Assembly: GCA_019321725.1 (NCBI GenBank)
Contig: CM033114.1
Location: 21,522,216-21,586,215 of the forward strand
Origin: Paulownia fortunei
Taxonomy: Eukaryota; Streptophyta; Magnoliopsida; Lamiales; Paulowniaceae
Length of the DNA: 64,000 nt
Reading direction: 5' to 3'
Shown: one piece after another, positions 35,573 through 46,212 of the stretch
How the letters are laid out: every line of letters starts with the position of its first letter
How positions within the stretch are numbered: position 1 is the stretch's first letter
The notes under the pieces: model-generated
The model's input: only the letters and a program-made list of their open reading frames with translations
Databases searched by the model: none
Told to the model about the DNA's origin: nothing
Program-made: the position numbers and the translations under genes

Positions 35573-36000
35573 TGTTGAAAGATATCAATGTTGAAGATCA
35601 ATGTCATCAATTAAATTAGGTTATGTGTATTGCAATTTGTGTGGACTCAAATTAATTAGGTGTTTATAATTTGTGTGGATTCAAATTAATTAGGTTTTTA
35701 TAATTTATGTGGTTGAAAATTAATTAGCTTAATTAAATGTGTGGGTGTATTTCATTTCTTCTTCTATAAATACCCAAGTCCCTAGCATTGTAAATCATCA
35801 AGAAGTGAAAAAGAAAATAAGACTAGTAGTCTTATATATAAGAGTGTAGTCTTGTTAGCTTTGAGTATTTGTGAGAATTGAGAGTTTTCTTTGTAATATC
35901 TCAAAGTTTAACAAAGTCTTTGTTGTGTTTCCAATTTTAGAGTGAATTTCTTTTTCGAAAGATAAAATTTAGAATTATATATTCTAAATTTTTCTCAACA
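35573..36000 (+). repeat. Copia 5' LTR
   Basis: It begins TGTTGAAAGATATCAA, then TGTTGAAGATC, where the 3' LTR has only the second start. It ends TTTTCTCAACA. A TATA-like TATAAATAC lies near 35764 and probably sets the transcript start. Confidence 0.93.
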
Positions 36001-36002
36001 TT

Positions 36003-36014
36003 TGGTATCAGAGC
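36003..36014 (+). other. Copia primer binding site (tRNA-iMet)
   Basis: TGGTATCAGAGC lies two bases after the 5' LTR and is complementary to the 3' end of initiator tRNA-Met, the usual primer of plant copia elements. Confidence 0.93.
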
Positions 36015-36215
36015 GGTACCGTTTGGGACCGCAGAGGTGTCACATCTCTTGAAATTCTAAGTATGCTCTGTGGTTGCAGCTTTGACTGAACTTCCACATC
36101 AGAAAAGATTTCTTGATATTGTTATTGAGGGAGTTTCTTTGAGTCGTGAGGAGTTCAGTACTCTGCAAGTTTAGTGTCAAAACTTGTTCGGTAATATAGA
36201 AATTCTACCGACACG

Positions 36216-37395
36216 ATGGGAGATCTTCAAGTAGTTGGAGGAGTCAAGAAACTCAACAACCAAAATTACAACACGTGGTCTACGTGCATGTTATCCTACT
36301 TGCAAGGACAAGATCTTTGGGAGGTCGTCGGCGGTAGTGAAGCTACACAACCGCGCGGCAGAAGATGCAAATGGCATCTTGCGAAAATGGAAAATTAAAG
36401 CAGGCAAAGCAATGTTTGCTTTAAAGACTACAGTTGAAGAAGAAATATTGGAGCACATTAGGGATGCCAAAACACCAAAAGAAGCATGGGACACTTTTGT
36501 TACACTTTTTTCAAAGAAGAATGATACAAGACTACAACTTCTTGAGAACGAGTTGTTATCGATGGTGCAACGTGACATGACGATTGCCCAGTACTTTCAC
36601 AAGGTGAAATCGATATGCCGCGAAATTTCAGAGTTAGATTCAACAGCTCCTATTGGAGAAACCAGGATAAAAAGAATAATTATCCATGGTTTGAGACCCG
36701 AATATCGAGGGTTTGTTGCTGCTGTACAAGGATGGCCGACACAACCATCACTTGTTGAGTTTGAAAATTTACTTGCAGGTCAAGAAGCTATGACCAAGCA
36801 AATGGGAGGAGTCTCGCTGAAGGGTGAAGAGGAAGCGCTCTACACCAACAAAAGCAAAGGCAATTTTAAGCGGCACACTAGTAGCGGATATAAAAAGGAT
36901 GGTGACAAAGTAAAAATTCATCAAGTAAAAGGAGGCTCTCGTCCTGGAGGAGTTTTAAAAAATCGCATTAATAGTAGAAAGTTCGATGGTGATTGTTACA
37001 ACTGTGGGAAGCCGGGGCACATGGCGAAAGATTGTTGGACCAAGAAAAAATATGTTGAAAGTAATACTGCTACTTCCAGTTCTAAGGAAAATAACGAAGA
37101 TTGTTGGGACGCTGAAGCATTATTCGCTACAGTAGAAGAAGAATTAGCTCTCACAGTGACAACATCAGAACAGATTGACTACAAGAATGACTGGATCGTA
37201 GATTCGGGCTGCTCAAATCATATGACAGGTGATAAACAAAAGTTGCAAAACCTGTCTGAATATAATGGAGGTCGTGTGGTGGTGACAGCTGACAACTCAA
37301 GGTTACCAATAGCTCACATTGGTAAGATAATAGTTACGCCTCGATATAATTCTAACCAGGTGCCACTTCAAAATGTTTACCATGTCCCGGAATGA
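36216..37395 (+). CDS. Copia gag and protease, frame-broken
   Basis: The ATG at 36216 starts [20 protein letters not shown]. This frame stops at 36398, and the gag continues one frame over from about 36345-36360 ([20 protein letters not shown]), so one base is lost or gained near the CGCGCGG run. The gag has a UBN2-type region, a CCHC zinc knuckle [14 protein letters not shown], and the protease motif [15 protein letters not shown]. The frame ends with a stop at 37393-37395, where a second single-base shift separates it from pol. Plant copia elements normally have one uninterrupted reading frame. Confidence 0.88.
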
Positions 37396-40328
37396 AGAAA
37401 AACTTGCTATCTGTGGCTCAATTGACATCATCAGGCCACTATGTCTTGTTCGGTCCCCAAGATGTGAAGGTTTATCATAACCTTAAAATCTCAGAAACAC
37501 CAACAATGGAGGGACGACGATTGGAGTCAGTTTATGTAATGTCAGCAGAGTCTGCATATGTAGACAAGACAAGAAAAAATGAGACATCAGATCTATGGCA
37601 CATGAGGTTGGGCCATGTTAACTACTCCAAGCTAAGTGAGATGGTGAAGAAGTCAATGCTTAAGGGGCTTCCTCAACTTGACGTGCGAACAGACACGATA
37701 TGTGCGGGATGCCAGTATGGTAAAGCTCACCAATTACCATACAAGGAATCAAAGTTTAAAGCAAAAGAACCGTTAGAGTTAATTCACTCTGATGTGTTCG
37801 GACCTGTGAAGCAACCGTCAATTGGTGGCATGCGGTACATGGTGACATTCATTGATGACTTCTCAAGGTATGTGTGGGTTTTCTTTATGAAAGAAAAATC
37901 TGACACATTCTCAAAATTTAAAGAGTTTAAAGAGTCAGTTGAAGGAGAAGTAGGAAAGAAGATTCGTTGCTTGCGCACAGATAATGGGGGAGAATATAAC
38001 TCAATTGAATTTTCTCAATACCTAAAAGAATGCCGAATACGTCATCAGTACACTTGTGCCAACACACCACAACAGAATGGTGTAGCGGAGAGAAAGAACC
38101 GACATCTTGCAGAAATTTGTCGGAGCATGATACATGAAAAGAATGTTCCTGGAAGATTTTGGGCTGAAGCAATGAGGACTGCAGCCTTTGTGATCAACAG
38201 ACTTCCTCAACCGAGGTTAGAATTTGTTTCACCTTTTGAGAAACTATGGAATATGAAACCTACAGTTAGTTATTTTCGAGTATTTGGCTGTGTATGTTAT
38301 GTATTTGTTCCTAATCATTTACGAAGCAAGTTTGACAAGAAAGCTGTTAGATGTATTTTTGTGGGATACGATAGCCAGAGAAAGGGATGGAAATGTTGTG
38401 ATCCAACAAGTGGAAAATGCTACACTTCACGAGATGTAGTGTTCGATGAAGCATCTTCTTGGTGGTCTTTAAAGAATGAGGTTTTGCCAGATTCCAGAGA
38501 ATTTGGAGACAAGGTGCAAGAAAAGATGGGGGAGCACACAGTTCAATTCCAACCAATTTCGGATGAATCAAGAGATCCAGACAGCAATGATGTCGAACAA
38601 AGATCAACTCAGAATCCTTGGCAAACTGGCGTGTATCAACAATCAAATGAAGAAGGTGGGCCTAGTGAAATTGAGGAATCAACTCCGCAATCTCAACTCC
38701 GAAGGTCAACAAGAATACGAAAGCCAAATCCCAAATACGCCAATGCAGCCATAGTTGAAGAAGTAACTATAATAGAACCTGAGACGTTCGAAGAAGCATC
38801 ACAGAGTTCTGAGTGGATGACAGCTATGAAAGAAGAGATTGATGCACTCCAGCAAAATCAGACTTGGAATCTGGTGCCGAAGCCAATAGATGTAAAACCT
38901 ATATCCTGCAAGTGGGTTTACAAGATAAAGCGTCGTCCAGATGGGTCAATCGAAAGGTATAAGGCTCGATTGGTTGCTCGTGGTTTCTCTCAGCAATACG
39001 GACTAGATTATGATGAAACTTTTAGTCCTGTGGCAAAACTTACAACTGTACGAGTTCTACTCGCGCTTGCAGCCAACAAAGACTGGAGTTTATGGCAGAT
39101 GGATGTGAAGAATGCTTTTCTTCATGGAGAGCTAGATCGAGAGATCTACATGATTCAACCAATGGGTTTTCAAAACCAAGATCAACCTGAATATGTGTGT
39201 AAGTTGCGGAAAGCACTCTACGGATTGAAACAAGCACCCAGGGCATGGTATGGTAAGATTGCTGAATTTCTAATACAAAGTGGTTATTCATTAACACCTG
39301 CAGATTCCAGTTTGTTTGTCAAAGCCAATGGAGGAAATCTAGCTATCGTGCTAGTGTATGTGGATGATTTAATCATAACTGGTGATGATGAGACAGAAAT
39401 TCATCGAACGAAGGAGAATTTATCAATTCGTTTTCAGATGAAGGAACTTGGAGAACTCAAGCACTTTTTGGGATTAGAGGTCGACCGTACAAAAGTAGGG
39501 TTGTTTCTCGGTCAACAAAAGTATGCAAGAGACCTATTGGAGAGATTTGGGATGCTTGATTGCAAACCTATTTCAACACCAATGGAAGTCAACGCCAAAT
39601 TGTGTGCACATGAAGGCAAAGGGTTGGAGAATGAGACGATGTATCGACAACTTGTAGGTAGTCTCATTTATTTAAATTTGACTCGACCAGACATTTCATT
39701 TGCAGTTGGCATTGTAAGTCGATACATGCAGAATCCAAAGAAGTCCCACTTAGAAGCTGTTCGGCGAATACTGAGATATGTGAAGAGTACAATTGACTAT
39801 GGTCTTTTGTACAAGAAATGTGGAGGCTGCAAGTTAGTTGGTTACTGCGATGCTGACTATACAGGAGATCATGACACTAGAAGATCAACAACTGGGTATG
39901 TGTTTAAGCTTGGTTCCGGAACAATTTCTTGGTGTAGCAAGAGACAACCGACGGTATCATTATCAACCACTGAAGCTGAGTACCGAGCAGCAGCAATGGC
40001 AGGCCAAGAGAGTACATGGTTGATACAACTGATGAATAATCTACACCAGTTAGTAGATTATCCAATTCCATTGTACTGTGACAACCAGTCGGCAATTCGC
40101 TTGGCAGAGAATCCAGTCTTTCATGCAAGAACTAAGCATGTTGAAGTGCACTACCATTTTATTAGAGAAAAGGTTCTGCAGGAAGAGATTGAGATGAGAC
40201 AAATCAAAACAAATGATCAAGTTGCAGACTTGTTCACAAAAGGTTTGAGCACTAGTAAGTTTGAATTGTTTCGTCGACAGCTCGGCGTAGTCCAGAGAAT
40301 GGGAGCTGACATTGAGGGGGAGTGTTGA
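37392..40328 (+). CDS. Copia integrase, reverse transcriptase and RNase H
   Basis: A 978-codon open frame. The integrase zinc region has [14 protein letters not shown] and [14 protein letters not shown]; the catalytic core shows [20 protein letters not shown] and LRTDNGGEY. The RT has [25 protein letters not shown] and YVDDLIITG (near residue 655). RNase H has [10 protein letters not shown] (near 817), [17 protein letters not shown] and the end [10 protein letters not shown]. All visible catalytic residues are present. The stop TGA lies six bases inside the 3' LTR. The ATG used here is an artefact of the frame break; in an intact element this would be the continuation of gag-protease. Confidence 0.93.
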   Translation: MKKNLLSVAQLTSSGHYVLFGPQDVKVYHNLKISETPTMEGRRLESVYVMSAESAYVDKTRKNETSDLWHMRLGHVNYSKLSEMVKKSMLKGLPQLDVRTDTICAGCQYGKAHQLPYKESKFKAKEPLELIHSDVFGPVKQPSIGGMRYMVTFIDDFSRYVWVFFMKEKSDTFSKFKEFKESVEGEVGKKIRCLRTDNGGEYNSIEFSQYLKECRIRHQYTCANTPQQNGVAERKNRHLAEICRSMIHEKNVPGRFWAEAMRTAAFVINRLPQPRLEFVSPFEKLWNMKPTVSYFRVFGCVCYVFVPNHLRSKFDKKAVRCIFVGYDSQRKGWKCCDPTSGKCYTSRDVVFDEASSWWSLKNEVLPDSREFGDKVQEKMGEHTVQFQPISDESRDPDSNDVEQRSTQNPWQTGVYQQSNEEGGPSEIEESTPQSQLRRSTRIRKPNPKYANAAIVEEVTIIEPETFEEASQSSEWMTAMKEEIDALQQNQTWNLVPKPIDVKPISCKWVYKIKRRPDGSIERYKARLVARGFSQQYGLDYDETFSPVAKLTTVRVLLALAANKDWSLWQMDVKNAFLHGELDREIYMIQPMGFQNQDQPEYVCKLRKALYGLKQAPRAWYGKIAEFLIQSGYSLTPADSSLFVKANGGNLAIVLVYVDDLIITGDDETEIHRTKENLSIRFQMKELGELKHFLGLEVDRTKVGLFLGQQKYARDLLERFGMLDCKPISTPMEVNAKLCAHEGKGLENETMYRQLVGSLIYLNLTRPDISFAVGIVSRYMQNPKKSHLEAVRRILRYVKSTIDYGLLYKKCGGCKLVGYCDADYTGDHDTRRSTTGYVFKLGSGTISWCSKRQPTVSLSTTEAEYRAAAMAGQESTWLIQLMNNLHQLVDYPIPLYCDNQSAIRLAENPVFHARTKHVEVHYHFIREKVLQEEIEMRQIKTNDQVADLFTKGLSTSKFELFRRQLGVVQRMGADIEGEC
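40313..40322 (+). other. Copia polypurine tract
   Basis: TGAGGGGGAG lies directly against the 3' LTR start TGTTGAAG. It also codes for the last residues of pol. Confidence 0.8.
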
Positions 40329-40733
40329 AGATCAATGTCATCAATTAAATTAGGTTATGTGTATTGCAATTTGTGTGGACTCAAATTAATTAGGTGTTTA
40401 TAATTTGTGTGGATTCAAATTAATTAGGTTTTTATAATTTGTGTGGTTGAAAATTAATTAGCTTAATTAAATGTGTGGGTGTATTTCATTTCTTCTTCTA
40501 TAAATACCCAAGTCCCTAGCATTGTAAATCATCAAGAAGTGAAAAAGAAAATAAGACTAGTAGTCTTATATATAAGAGTGTAGTCTTGTTAGCTTTGAGT
40601 ATTTGTGAGAATTGAGAGTTTTCTTTGTAATATCTCAAAGTTTACAAAGTCTTTGTTGTGTTTCCAATTTTAGAGTGAATTTCTTTTTCGAAAGATAAAA
40701 TTTAGAATTATATATTCTAAATTTTTCTCAACA
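40323..40733 (+). repeat. Copia 3' LTR
   Basis: 411-bp direct repeat of 35589-36000, ending CTCAACA, followed by the target duplication CCGTG. Confidence 0.95.
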
Positions 40734-40920
40734 CCGTGTTGGATTAGTAAGATTCGCCATCTAAAGTTGGTTAAGTCTCTTCCCCTACTTGAGGCTGCTC
40801 GTTTCAAGTTATTATCTGACTTAAATCTTCAATCTGGAAGCATTGTATTCTTAGCCATTAGCATGCATTTTTGAAGCTATTTGACAACTGATACGAGCCT
40901 GTTTTGTTGGCTGGCTGACT

Positions 40921-41270
40921 TTTTTCTGTATGAGGTTTCAGAGTTTCTGTTCGTTGTTGATGATGAGCTATAGCTGATAAATATAGGGTGGAAGGAAAGC
41001 AGATAACCTTTAGATTGGTAAAATCATTGGAGGAGCATCGATCGATGATGTTTATTTAAGCATTAATGATTAAGTTCAAACTCTTTAACTTGTTCAGGCT
41101 TCACCAAATCTATATCTCAGTTATGTTGTGTGACTTTCTCATTGTAGTTTTTGAAAGTTGGATGTGAAGAAATATTTTTTTTTCCTCGGGAAAAAATAAT
41201 TTACTCCCAATCCCAAAAGGTTGTGATTATAAACATGGAAAAGGTCCATGCTAATGAATCAAAGTTATAG
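40921..41270 (+). pseudogene. Kleisin-like relic 1 (SYN4 exons 13-14 and intron)
   Basis: The text GGTTTCAGAGTTTCTG, GTTGATGATGAGCTA, GGGTGGAAGG, ATTGGTAAAATC, GGAGCATCG, GATGATGTTTATT and GTTCAAACTCTTT follows, in order, kleisin sequence at 21789-21840 and 22960-23060. It then follows the kleisin intron after 23038 (GGTTGTGATTATAAACATGGAAAAG against the AGATTGTGATTCATATGAAAAG stretch). The 1-kb intron between exons 13 and 14 is missing. The frame is destroyed. It lies in the NLR-1 3' unit, beyond the copia element. Confidence 0.65.
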
Positions 41271-42650
41271 CTTGTTTGGAAGACTGAAGTTGACAAAATT
41301 TGGAATTTCATTTTACCCTTAGATATTTGAGAGTGTGGCTAAACTTAATGGAAGGATTGTATATTTTATAATATATTTTTGAAGTTTTTACTAATTTTAT
41401 TTTAAAAATAAATTATTGAAATGTTTAAATAAAATAAGATAATAAAACTTATAAGACGTTAGTAATAATATTTTTGTAATTATTATTGTCAAAATAAAAA
41501 AAGTTTGTTAACATTCTTTTAAAAAATTTACAAACTCTTTATTTACTTTCTTTTAATGGAGGTTATAAGATCTTAATTTTTTTTTTTAAATTTTCAGGGC
41601 TTATAACTCATTTCTTAAATATTTTATCAAATACTTTAAACATCTTATAAAATACTTTAAAGAGTTTGCAAGCTCACATAAGGTCTATCTTCATGTCTCG
41701 ATTTTCATTTGGTCCCTTATTTTGTAAAACAAGAAATAGAAAAATATATTCTTACAAACTCAATATAATGCTTTGATAAGCAATCTTGCTATTCCTGATA
41801 TGTGAATGAATGATGTAGTAATAATGATGCGACTTCAGGTATTTTAATGAGGTGGCATCATTACGAAGTCCATAAAATCGAAACATCTACCGATGAGACA
41901 GTGAGCTAAATCTAAATAAAATGGATCCTCAAGAAAACGCCAATTTTTTTCCTCCAAATATGTGATACTTTGATCCGACCATTGAATGTTGCATATCCTA
42001 CTTTAAAATGTTCTATAATTCATATACTTGTATTTATATTCTAATAATTTTTTTTAATTTAATTAATTAATACTTGATATTAAATTTTATTTTATATTTT
42101 ATTGTACTTAAATTTTAATGATAATTTTTTTATTATTAATTCATATTAAATTTCTATATCGTAAGATATTTTTAATTAACTAATAAATTTTACTTTAAAA
42201 TTTTCTACTCATTGTAAATAGAAAAAATGTATAATTTGTTTCTAAATAATATTTTGTTAAATATATAAAATATAAGTAGTAATAAATTTTTCATTATCAG
42301 AATTTCATGCAAAGAATTTTTGAATTTAACATAATTTTTATGAACTTATGATAATTTCATTAATAATAGAGTAAAATTATACTCAACATGTGAAGAGGGG
42401 TTAAAGTGAAATCAACTCAATAATAGTTATACAATTGAAACATGTAATATAGCAGTAAAAATTGCTAAATTTTACCTCTCACTCAAAAAAAAAAAAAAAA
42501 GTATCAATTAGTGCACTAATTTTCAATAGGAACAATACACTCATCTATTTATCAAAAAAGAGAAAAAAAAAAGGAACACTCATCTAACTTGGTTTAGGTG
42601 CTAGTATTCCAGTGGGCAACTTTTATTGCACGCCATACCTTTTTCCCTCT
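41271..42650. other. AT-rich intergenic sequence before NLR-2
   Basis: No gene is supported. Long A/T runs fill 41340-42560. Around 41690-41800 the text (TTTGGTCCCTTATTTTG, AACAAGAAATAGAAA) resembles parts at 62545-62630 and 58440-58500, which is shared spacer of the array. Confidence 0.5.
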
Positions 42651-42882
42651 CCTTTTTTGTGAAAATCCAAGTTGGCGACCCACAGATAGAGCAATTTCAC
42701 AAGCATTATTGGAGTGGACTACTATGCTTGCTTTTATCTAGTCGTCATAGTTGATCAAGTATTAGAAACTTTGATATTAATCAATCAATTCTCTCTCTTC
42801 TTTGTCTCTCTAACCTAGTCCTGTTGTTATTCTTGCTTTCTTTGATTTTTGAAAAATATTGTAAAGAAGTTTGTTTGTGTAT

Positions 42883-42942
42883 ATGAGAGATGGCTTATGC
42901 TGCTCTTGTTTCACTTGCACAGACCATAGACCAGCTCCTTAA
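42883..42942 (+). CDS. Short uORF overlapping the NLR-2 start
   Basis: An ATG seven bases before the NLR-2 start opens a 19-codon frame (MRDGLCCSCF...) that overlaps the NLR-2 start in another frame and stops at 42940-42942. It is probably regulatory, if transcribed: scanning ribosomes meet it first. NLR-1 lacks this ATG; in NLR-4 the same ATG is in frame with the body of the protein. Confidence 0.45.
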   Translation: MRDGLCCSCFTCTDHRPAP

Positions 42943-45454
42943 TTATGATCTATATTCCATTTTTCTTCATGAAACCCAAAAAACTATATCAATTTACGAA
43001 TACGTTATTTTCTTGCAAGCGTTTCTTGAAGATTTTCCAGAGAAAGCCAAGAGTTTGGAAGGACGAATTAAGGATGTAGCAAATGAAGCAGAAGATATTA
43101 TTGAAGATTTTTTGTGGAAACAAATTCGGTCGCGTTTTAGATTGATCAAGTGGACTGTTGGACTAGCAAAAGTTAAGTTCAAACATCAGCTGACAAAAGT
43201 AGAAGAGGAAATTAATTCAATTGCTGAAAAGGTGATGGACATCAAGAATAGCTTCAGAATCAAAGACGTGCAACTCGGTGATTCTCTTGCTGCTGGTTCA
43301 TCCTCAAGACTTTCACCCACAGGTAAAAATCATGTGGTTGGTTTTAATGATGATTTGATACCAATAAAGGCCCGGCTTTGTGAAGAATCATCCAAACTCC
43401 AAGTCATCCCAATCTTAGGTATGGGAGGTATTGGTAAGACTACTCTTGCTAGAAATGCTTATGATGATCCACTAACTATGCAATACTTTGATATTCGTGC
43501 TTGGGTCACAGTTTCACAAGATTATAGTGCACAAAAAGTGTTTTCAAGCCTCCTAGTTTCCATGAAACAATTCAATACAGAAATACCTGGACAAAGTAAT
43601 GAAGAAAATGTGTACAAAACCTTAAAAGGTAGGAGGTATCTCATTGTAATGGATGATATGTGGAGTACAAAGGCTTGGGATGATGTAAAGATGATATTTC
43701 CTGATGACGGTAATGGAAGTCGAATCATGTTAACCACAAGGCTATTAGATGTGGCTGCTTATGCGGACTCTTCTACCCCTCTTCATGAGATGCGTTTCAT
43801 GGATGCCAATCAAAGTTGGAATCTGCTTCAGCAGAAGGTGTTCACACACCAAGATTGTCCTCCTGAATTGGTAAACATTGGAAAGAAGATTGCAAGAAGC
43901 AGCAGAGGACTGCCCCTTGCAATTGTGGTGATTGCAGGACTCCTATCCACGGTCAGTAAGAGTCGAGCTTCATGGGAGGAAATTGAAAAAAATGTAAGGT
44001 CAGCTGTTTCTACAAAAGATGGGCAGTTTGAAAAGATTCTATCTTTGAGTTACACCCACTTGCCTCATCATTTGAGACCCTGTTTCTTATACATGGGAGT
44101 CTTTCCAGAAGATTACGAGATTCGTGTCTCAAAACTCATCAAGTTATGGGTGGCTGAGGGCTTTATGAAACCAAGTGCCTCCAAAACCTTTGAAGAGGGG
44201 GCAGAAGAGTATTTGGAGGACCTTGTCAAGAGAAGTCTTATTTTTGTCAGCAGGAGAAAGTCTAATGGAAAAATCAAAAGTTGCAGCCTCCACGATCTCG
44301 TGCGGGACTTGTGCATAAGAAAAGCCCAGGAGGAGAAGTTTCTTCCAGATGTTAGAGATAGGTATGTTGGCGATGTTCTTCTGAAAAGAACAAAAAATCA
44401 GCGCTGCATACGTATTTCTGATTCTAATCTAAATCGCTTTGCAAACATTCATGGCTCAAGCATACGTGCTATTATATGCTTCCAGGGTTCACTAGGGTCT
44501 TTGGGAAATTTGAGACTGCTCAGGGTATTGGATGTGGTAAATCGTGATGTCTACTCGCTTCCTCATCAATTATTTGATCTATTTCATTTAAGGTACCTTG
44601 CTTTCGGCCATGCCACAGAGATTCCTGCGGCCATAGCAAGACTTCAGAATCTTCAAACCTTAATCTGTCGTCCAGTGAAGAGATTGCAGAGTGAAGAAGA
44701 AGTATGTAAGATGCCTTTACCATTGGAAATTTGGATGATGCCACAATTAAGGCATCTTGTCTCCTCCTACATCGGTCAGTTACCGAATCCAGAAGGAGCA
44801 ACTTTTGCTCTAGAAAACCTGCAAACACTTTCGGTAGCAACAAGTTTTTTATGCACCAAGAGGATTTTGAAAATGATTCCAAACCTAAAAAAATTGGGAA
44901 TCATTTATTTTGGAGACGAATATGATCAATACTATCACCTCGACGGTCTTGTATATCTGCATCAGCTTGAAAAATTGAAATTAAATTTAAAGATATATGA
45001 AGGTTGTCCTTCTCGGCGAAAGCTTAATCCTGCTTTTCCTAGGACGCTGAAAAAGTTAACGTTGAGTGGTTGGGAATTTCCATGGAAGGATATGACGATT
45101 GTTGGTTCATTGCCTAATCTTGAAGTGCTTAAACTAAGAGATTTGTCTTGCAAAGGCGACGGATGGGAAACAACCGAAGGAGAATTTCCTCAACTGAAAT
45201 TACTGCTAATTGAGAACTCAAATCTCCGGCATTGGATAACTGAGAGTAGCCACTTCCCAATCCTCAAGTGCCTACTGCTTCATTATTGTCGCCATCTGAG
45301 TGAGATTCCAGATGGTATTGGAGAAATTCCAACACTTGAACTGATTGAGGTTAAGAGTGGTAAGGAATCTCTTGTGGAGTCGGCCAAACGGATACAAGAG
45401 GAACAACAAAGTTATGGAAATGATTCCCTTCAAGTTCGTTACTGGTCTTACTGA
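42890..45454 (+). CDS. NLR-2, R1-like CC-NB-ARC-LRR resistance protein
   Basis: Intact 854-aa paralogue of NLR-1, without introns in the coding region. Starts MAYAALVSLAQTIDQLLNYD. The coiled coil has EDIIED near residue 70; P-loop GMGGIGKTTL near 178; RNBS-A FDIRAWVTVSQDYS; kinase-2 LIVMDDMW near 253; RNBS-B GSRIMLTTRL; GLPLAIVVI near 340; RNBS-D CFLYMGVFPEDYEI; LHD in place of MHD near 469; LRRs from about 520, ending SYGNDSLQVRYWSY. It lacks the 11-residue and 6-residue duplications of NLR-1. The 5' leader resembles that of NLR-1 and NLR-4 (ATCAATCAATTCTCTCTC). An overlapping uORF may lower its translation. Likely cytoplasmic immune receptor; target unknown. Confidence 0.94.
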   Translation: MAYAALVSLAQTIDQLLNYDLYSIFLHETQKTISIYEYVIFLQAFLEDFPEKAKSLEGRIKDVANEAEDIIEDFLWKQIRSRFRLIKWTVGLAKVKFKHQLTKVEEEINSIAEKVMDIKNSFRIKDVQLGDSLAAGSSSRLSPTGKNHVVGFNDDLIPIKARLCEESSKLQVIPILGMGGIGKTTLARNAYDDPLTMQYFDIRAWVTVSQDYSAQKVFSSLLVSMKQFNTEIPGQSNEENVYKTLKGRRYLIVMDDMWSTKAWDDVKMIFPDDGNGSRIMLTTRLLDVAAYADSSTPLHEMRFMDANQSWNLLQQKVFTHQDCPPELVNIGKKIARSSRGLPLAIVVIAGLLSTVSKSRASWEEIEKNVRSAVSTKDGQFEKILSLSYTHLPHHLRPCFLYMGVFPEDYEIRVSKLIKLWVAEGFMKPSASKTFEEGAEEYLEDLVKRSLIFVSRRKSNGKIKSCSLHDLVRDLCIRKAQEEKFLPDVRDRYVGDVLLKRTKNQRCIRISDSNLNRFANIHGSSIRAIICFQGSLGSLGNLRLLRVLDVVNRDVYSLPHQLFDLFHLRYLAFGHATEIPAAIARLQNLQTLICRPVKRLQSEEEVCKMPLPLEIWMMPQLRHLVSSYIGQLPNPEGATFALENLQTLSVATSFLCTKRILKMIPNLKKLGIIYFGDEYDQYYHLDGLVYLHQLEKLKLNLKIYEGCPSRRKLNPAFPRTLKKLTLSGWEFPWKDMTIVGSLPNLEVLKLRDLSCKGDGWETTEGEFPQLKLLLIENSNLRHWITESSHFPILKCLLLHYCRHLSEIPDGIGEIPTLELIEVKSGKESLVESAKRIQEEQQSYGNDSLQVRYWSY

Positions 45455-45554
45455 TATGCACTTTCAAACTGGGGACAGTAAATCTGCTTCTGATCAGGTT
45501 AGAAATTTTATATTCCCCTTGCCCTAAAAGTTGAATAATTTCAAGTCTTTATTT

Positions 45555-45900
45555 ATCGTTGTTGATGATGAGCTAGCTGGTTAAACAGCCGATGATTCAA
45601 ATTAATGATGCTGAGGGTGGAAGGAAATCTGTTTCCATGGACAACCTTTAAATCTTGCAGGGATCGAGGGTCTACGTACGTACGATGTCAATTTAAGCAT
45701 TAGTGGTTAAGTTCAGACTCTTTTAACTTGTTGAGGTTTCATCAAATTTTTAAATCTCAGTCATATTGTGTGAATTTCTCATGTAGTTCTGAAAGTTGGA
45801 TGTGAAGTAATATTTTTCTTTCCATGTAAAGATTATTTTACTCGTAAATGGTTGTGTTTTTATTAACATGGAAAATGTCCATCTACTGAGAGCATGTTGG
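45555..45900 (+). pseudogene. Kleisin-like relic 2 after NLR-2
   Basis: GTTGATGATGAGCTAGCTGG, GCCGATGATTC, GAGGGTGGAAGGAAATC, GTTTCCATGGACAACC and GGATCGAGG follow kleisin exon 13-14 text in order, then GTTCAGACTCTTTTAAC and a stretch ending TTATTAACATGGAAAATG follow the next kleisin intron. The spacer between the exon 13-like and exon 14-like parts is only a few bases. The frame is destroyed. Confidence 0.65.
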
Positions 45901-46212
45901 TTTATTTGTAAGATTGAAGCTGGCAAGATTTGGAACTTCCCTTTATTTTTAGATATTTGGATGGACTGACATTATAACCACATTTATTTGTACGTATGAC
46001 TTGGAGGGTGTGGCTAAACTTATTCAAAATATTTTACATCTTATAAAATGTTATTAAAGTTGGTAAGATGTTGTATTTTATTTTATTTTAATAATAAATT
46101 TCTTGAAGTAATCTTTATTGTCAGAAAATCAGACCTACAGTAAGTAAAGCAATGACATATCTTCCACACTGTTATGAATATACAGTGCTAGTTTTTAAAA
46201 GCTAATGGAAAG

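Larger units (their letters stand above)
35573..40733 (+). mobile_element. Young Ty1/copia LTR retrotransposon
   Basis: Direct LTRs at 35573-36000 and 40323-40733 are flanked by a perfect 5-bp duplication CCGTG (35568-35572 and 40734-40738). The order primer site, gag, protease, integrase, RT, RNase H, polypurine tract is Ty1/copia. Compared by eye the LTRs differ at about one substitution and one single-base indel, plus 16 extra bases at the outer end of the 5' LTR, so the insertion is recent. The coding region nevertheless has two frame breaks. It sits in the 3' flank of NLR-1. Confidence 0.96.
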
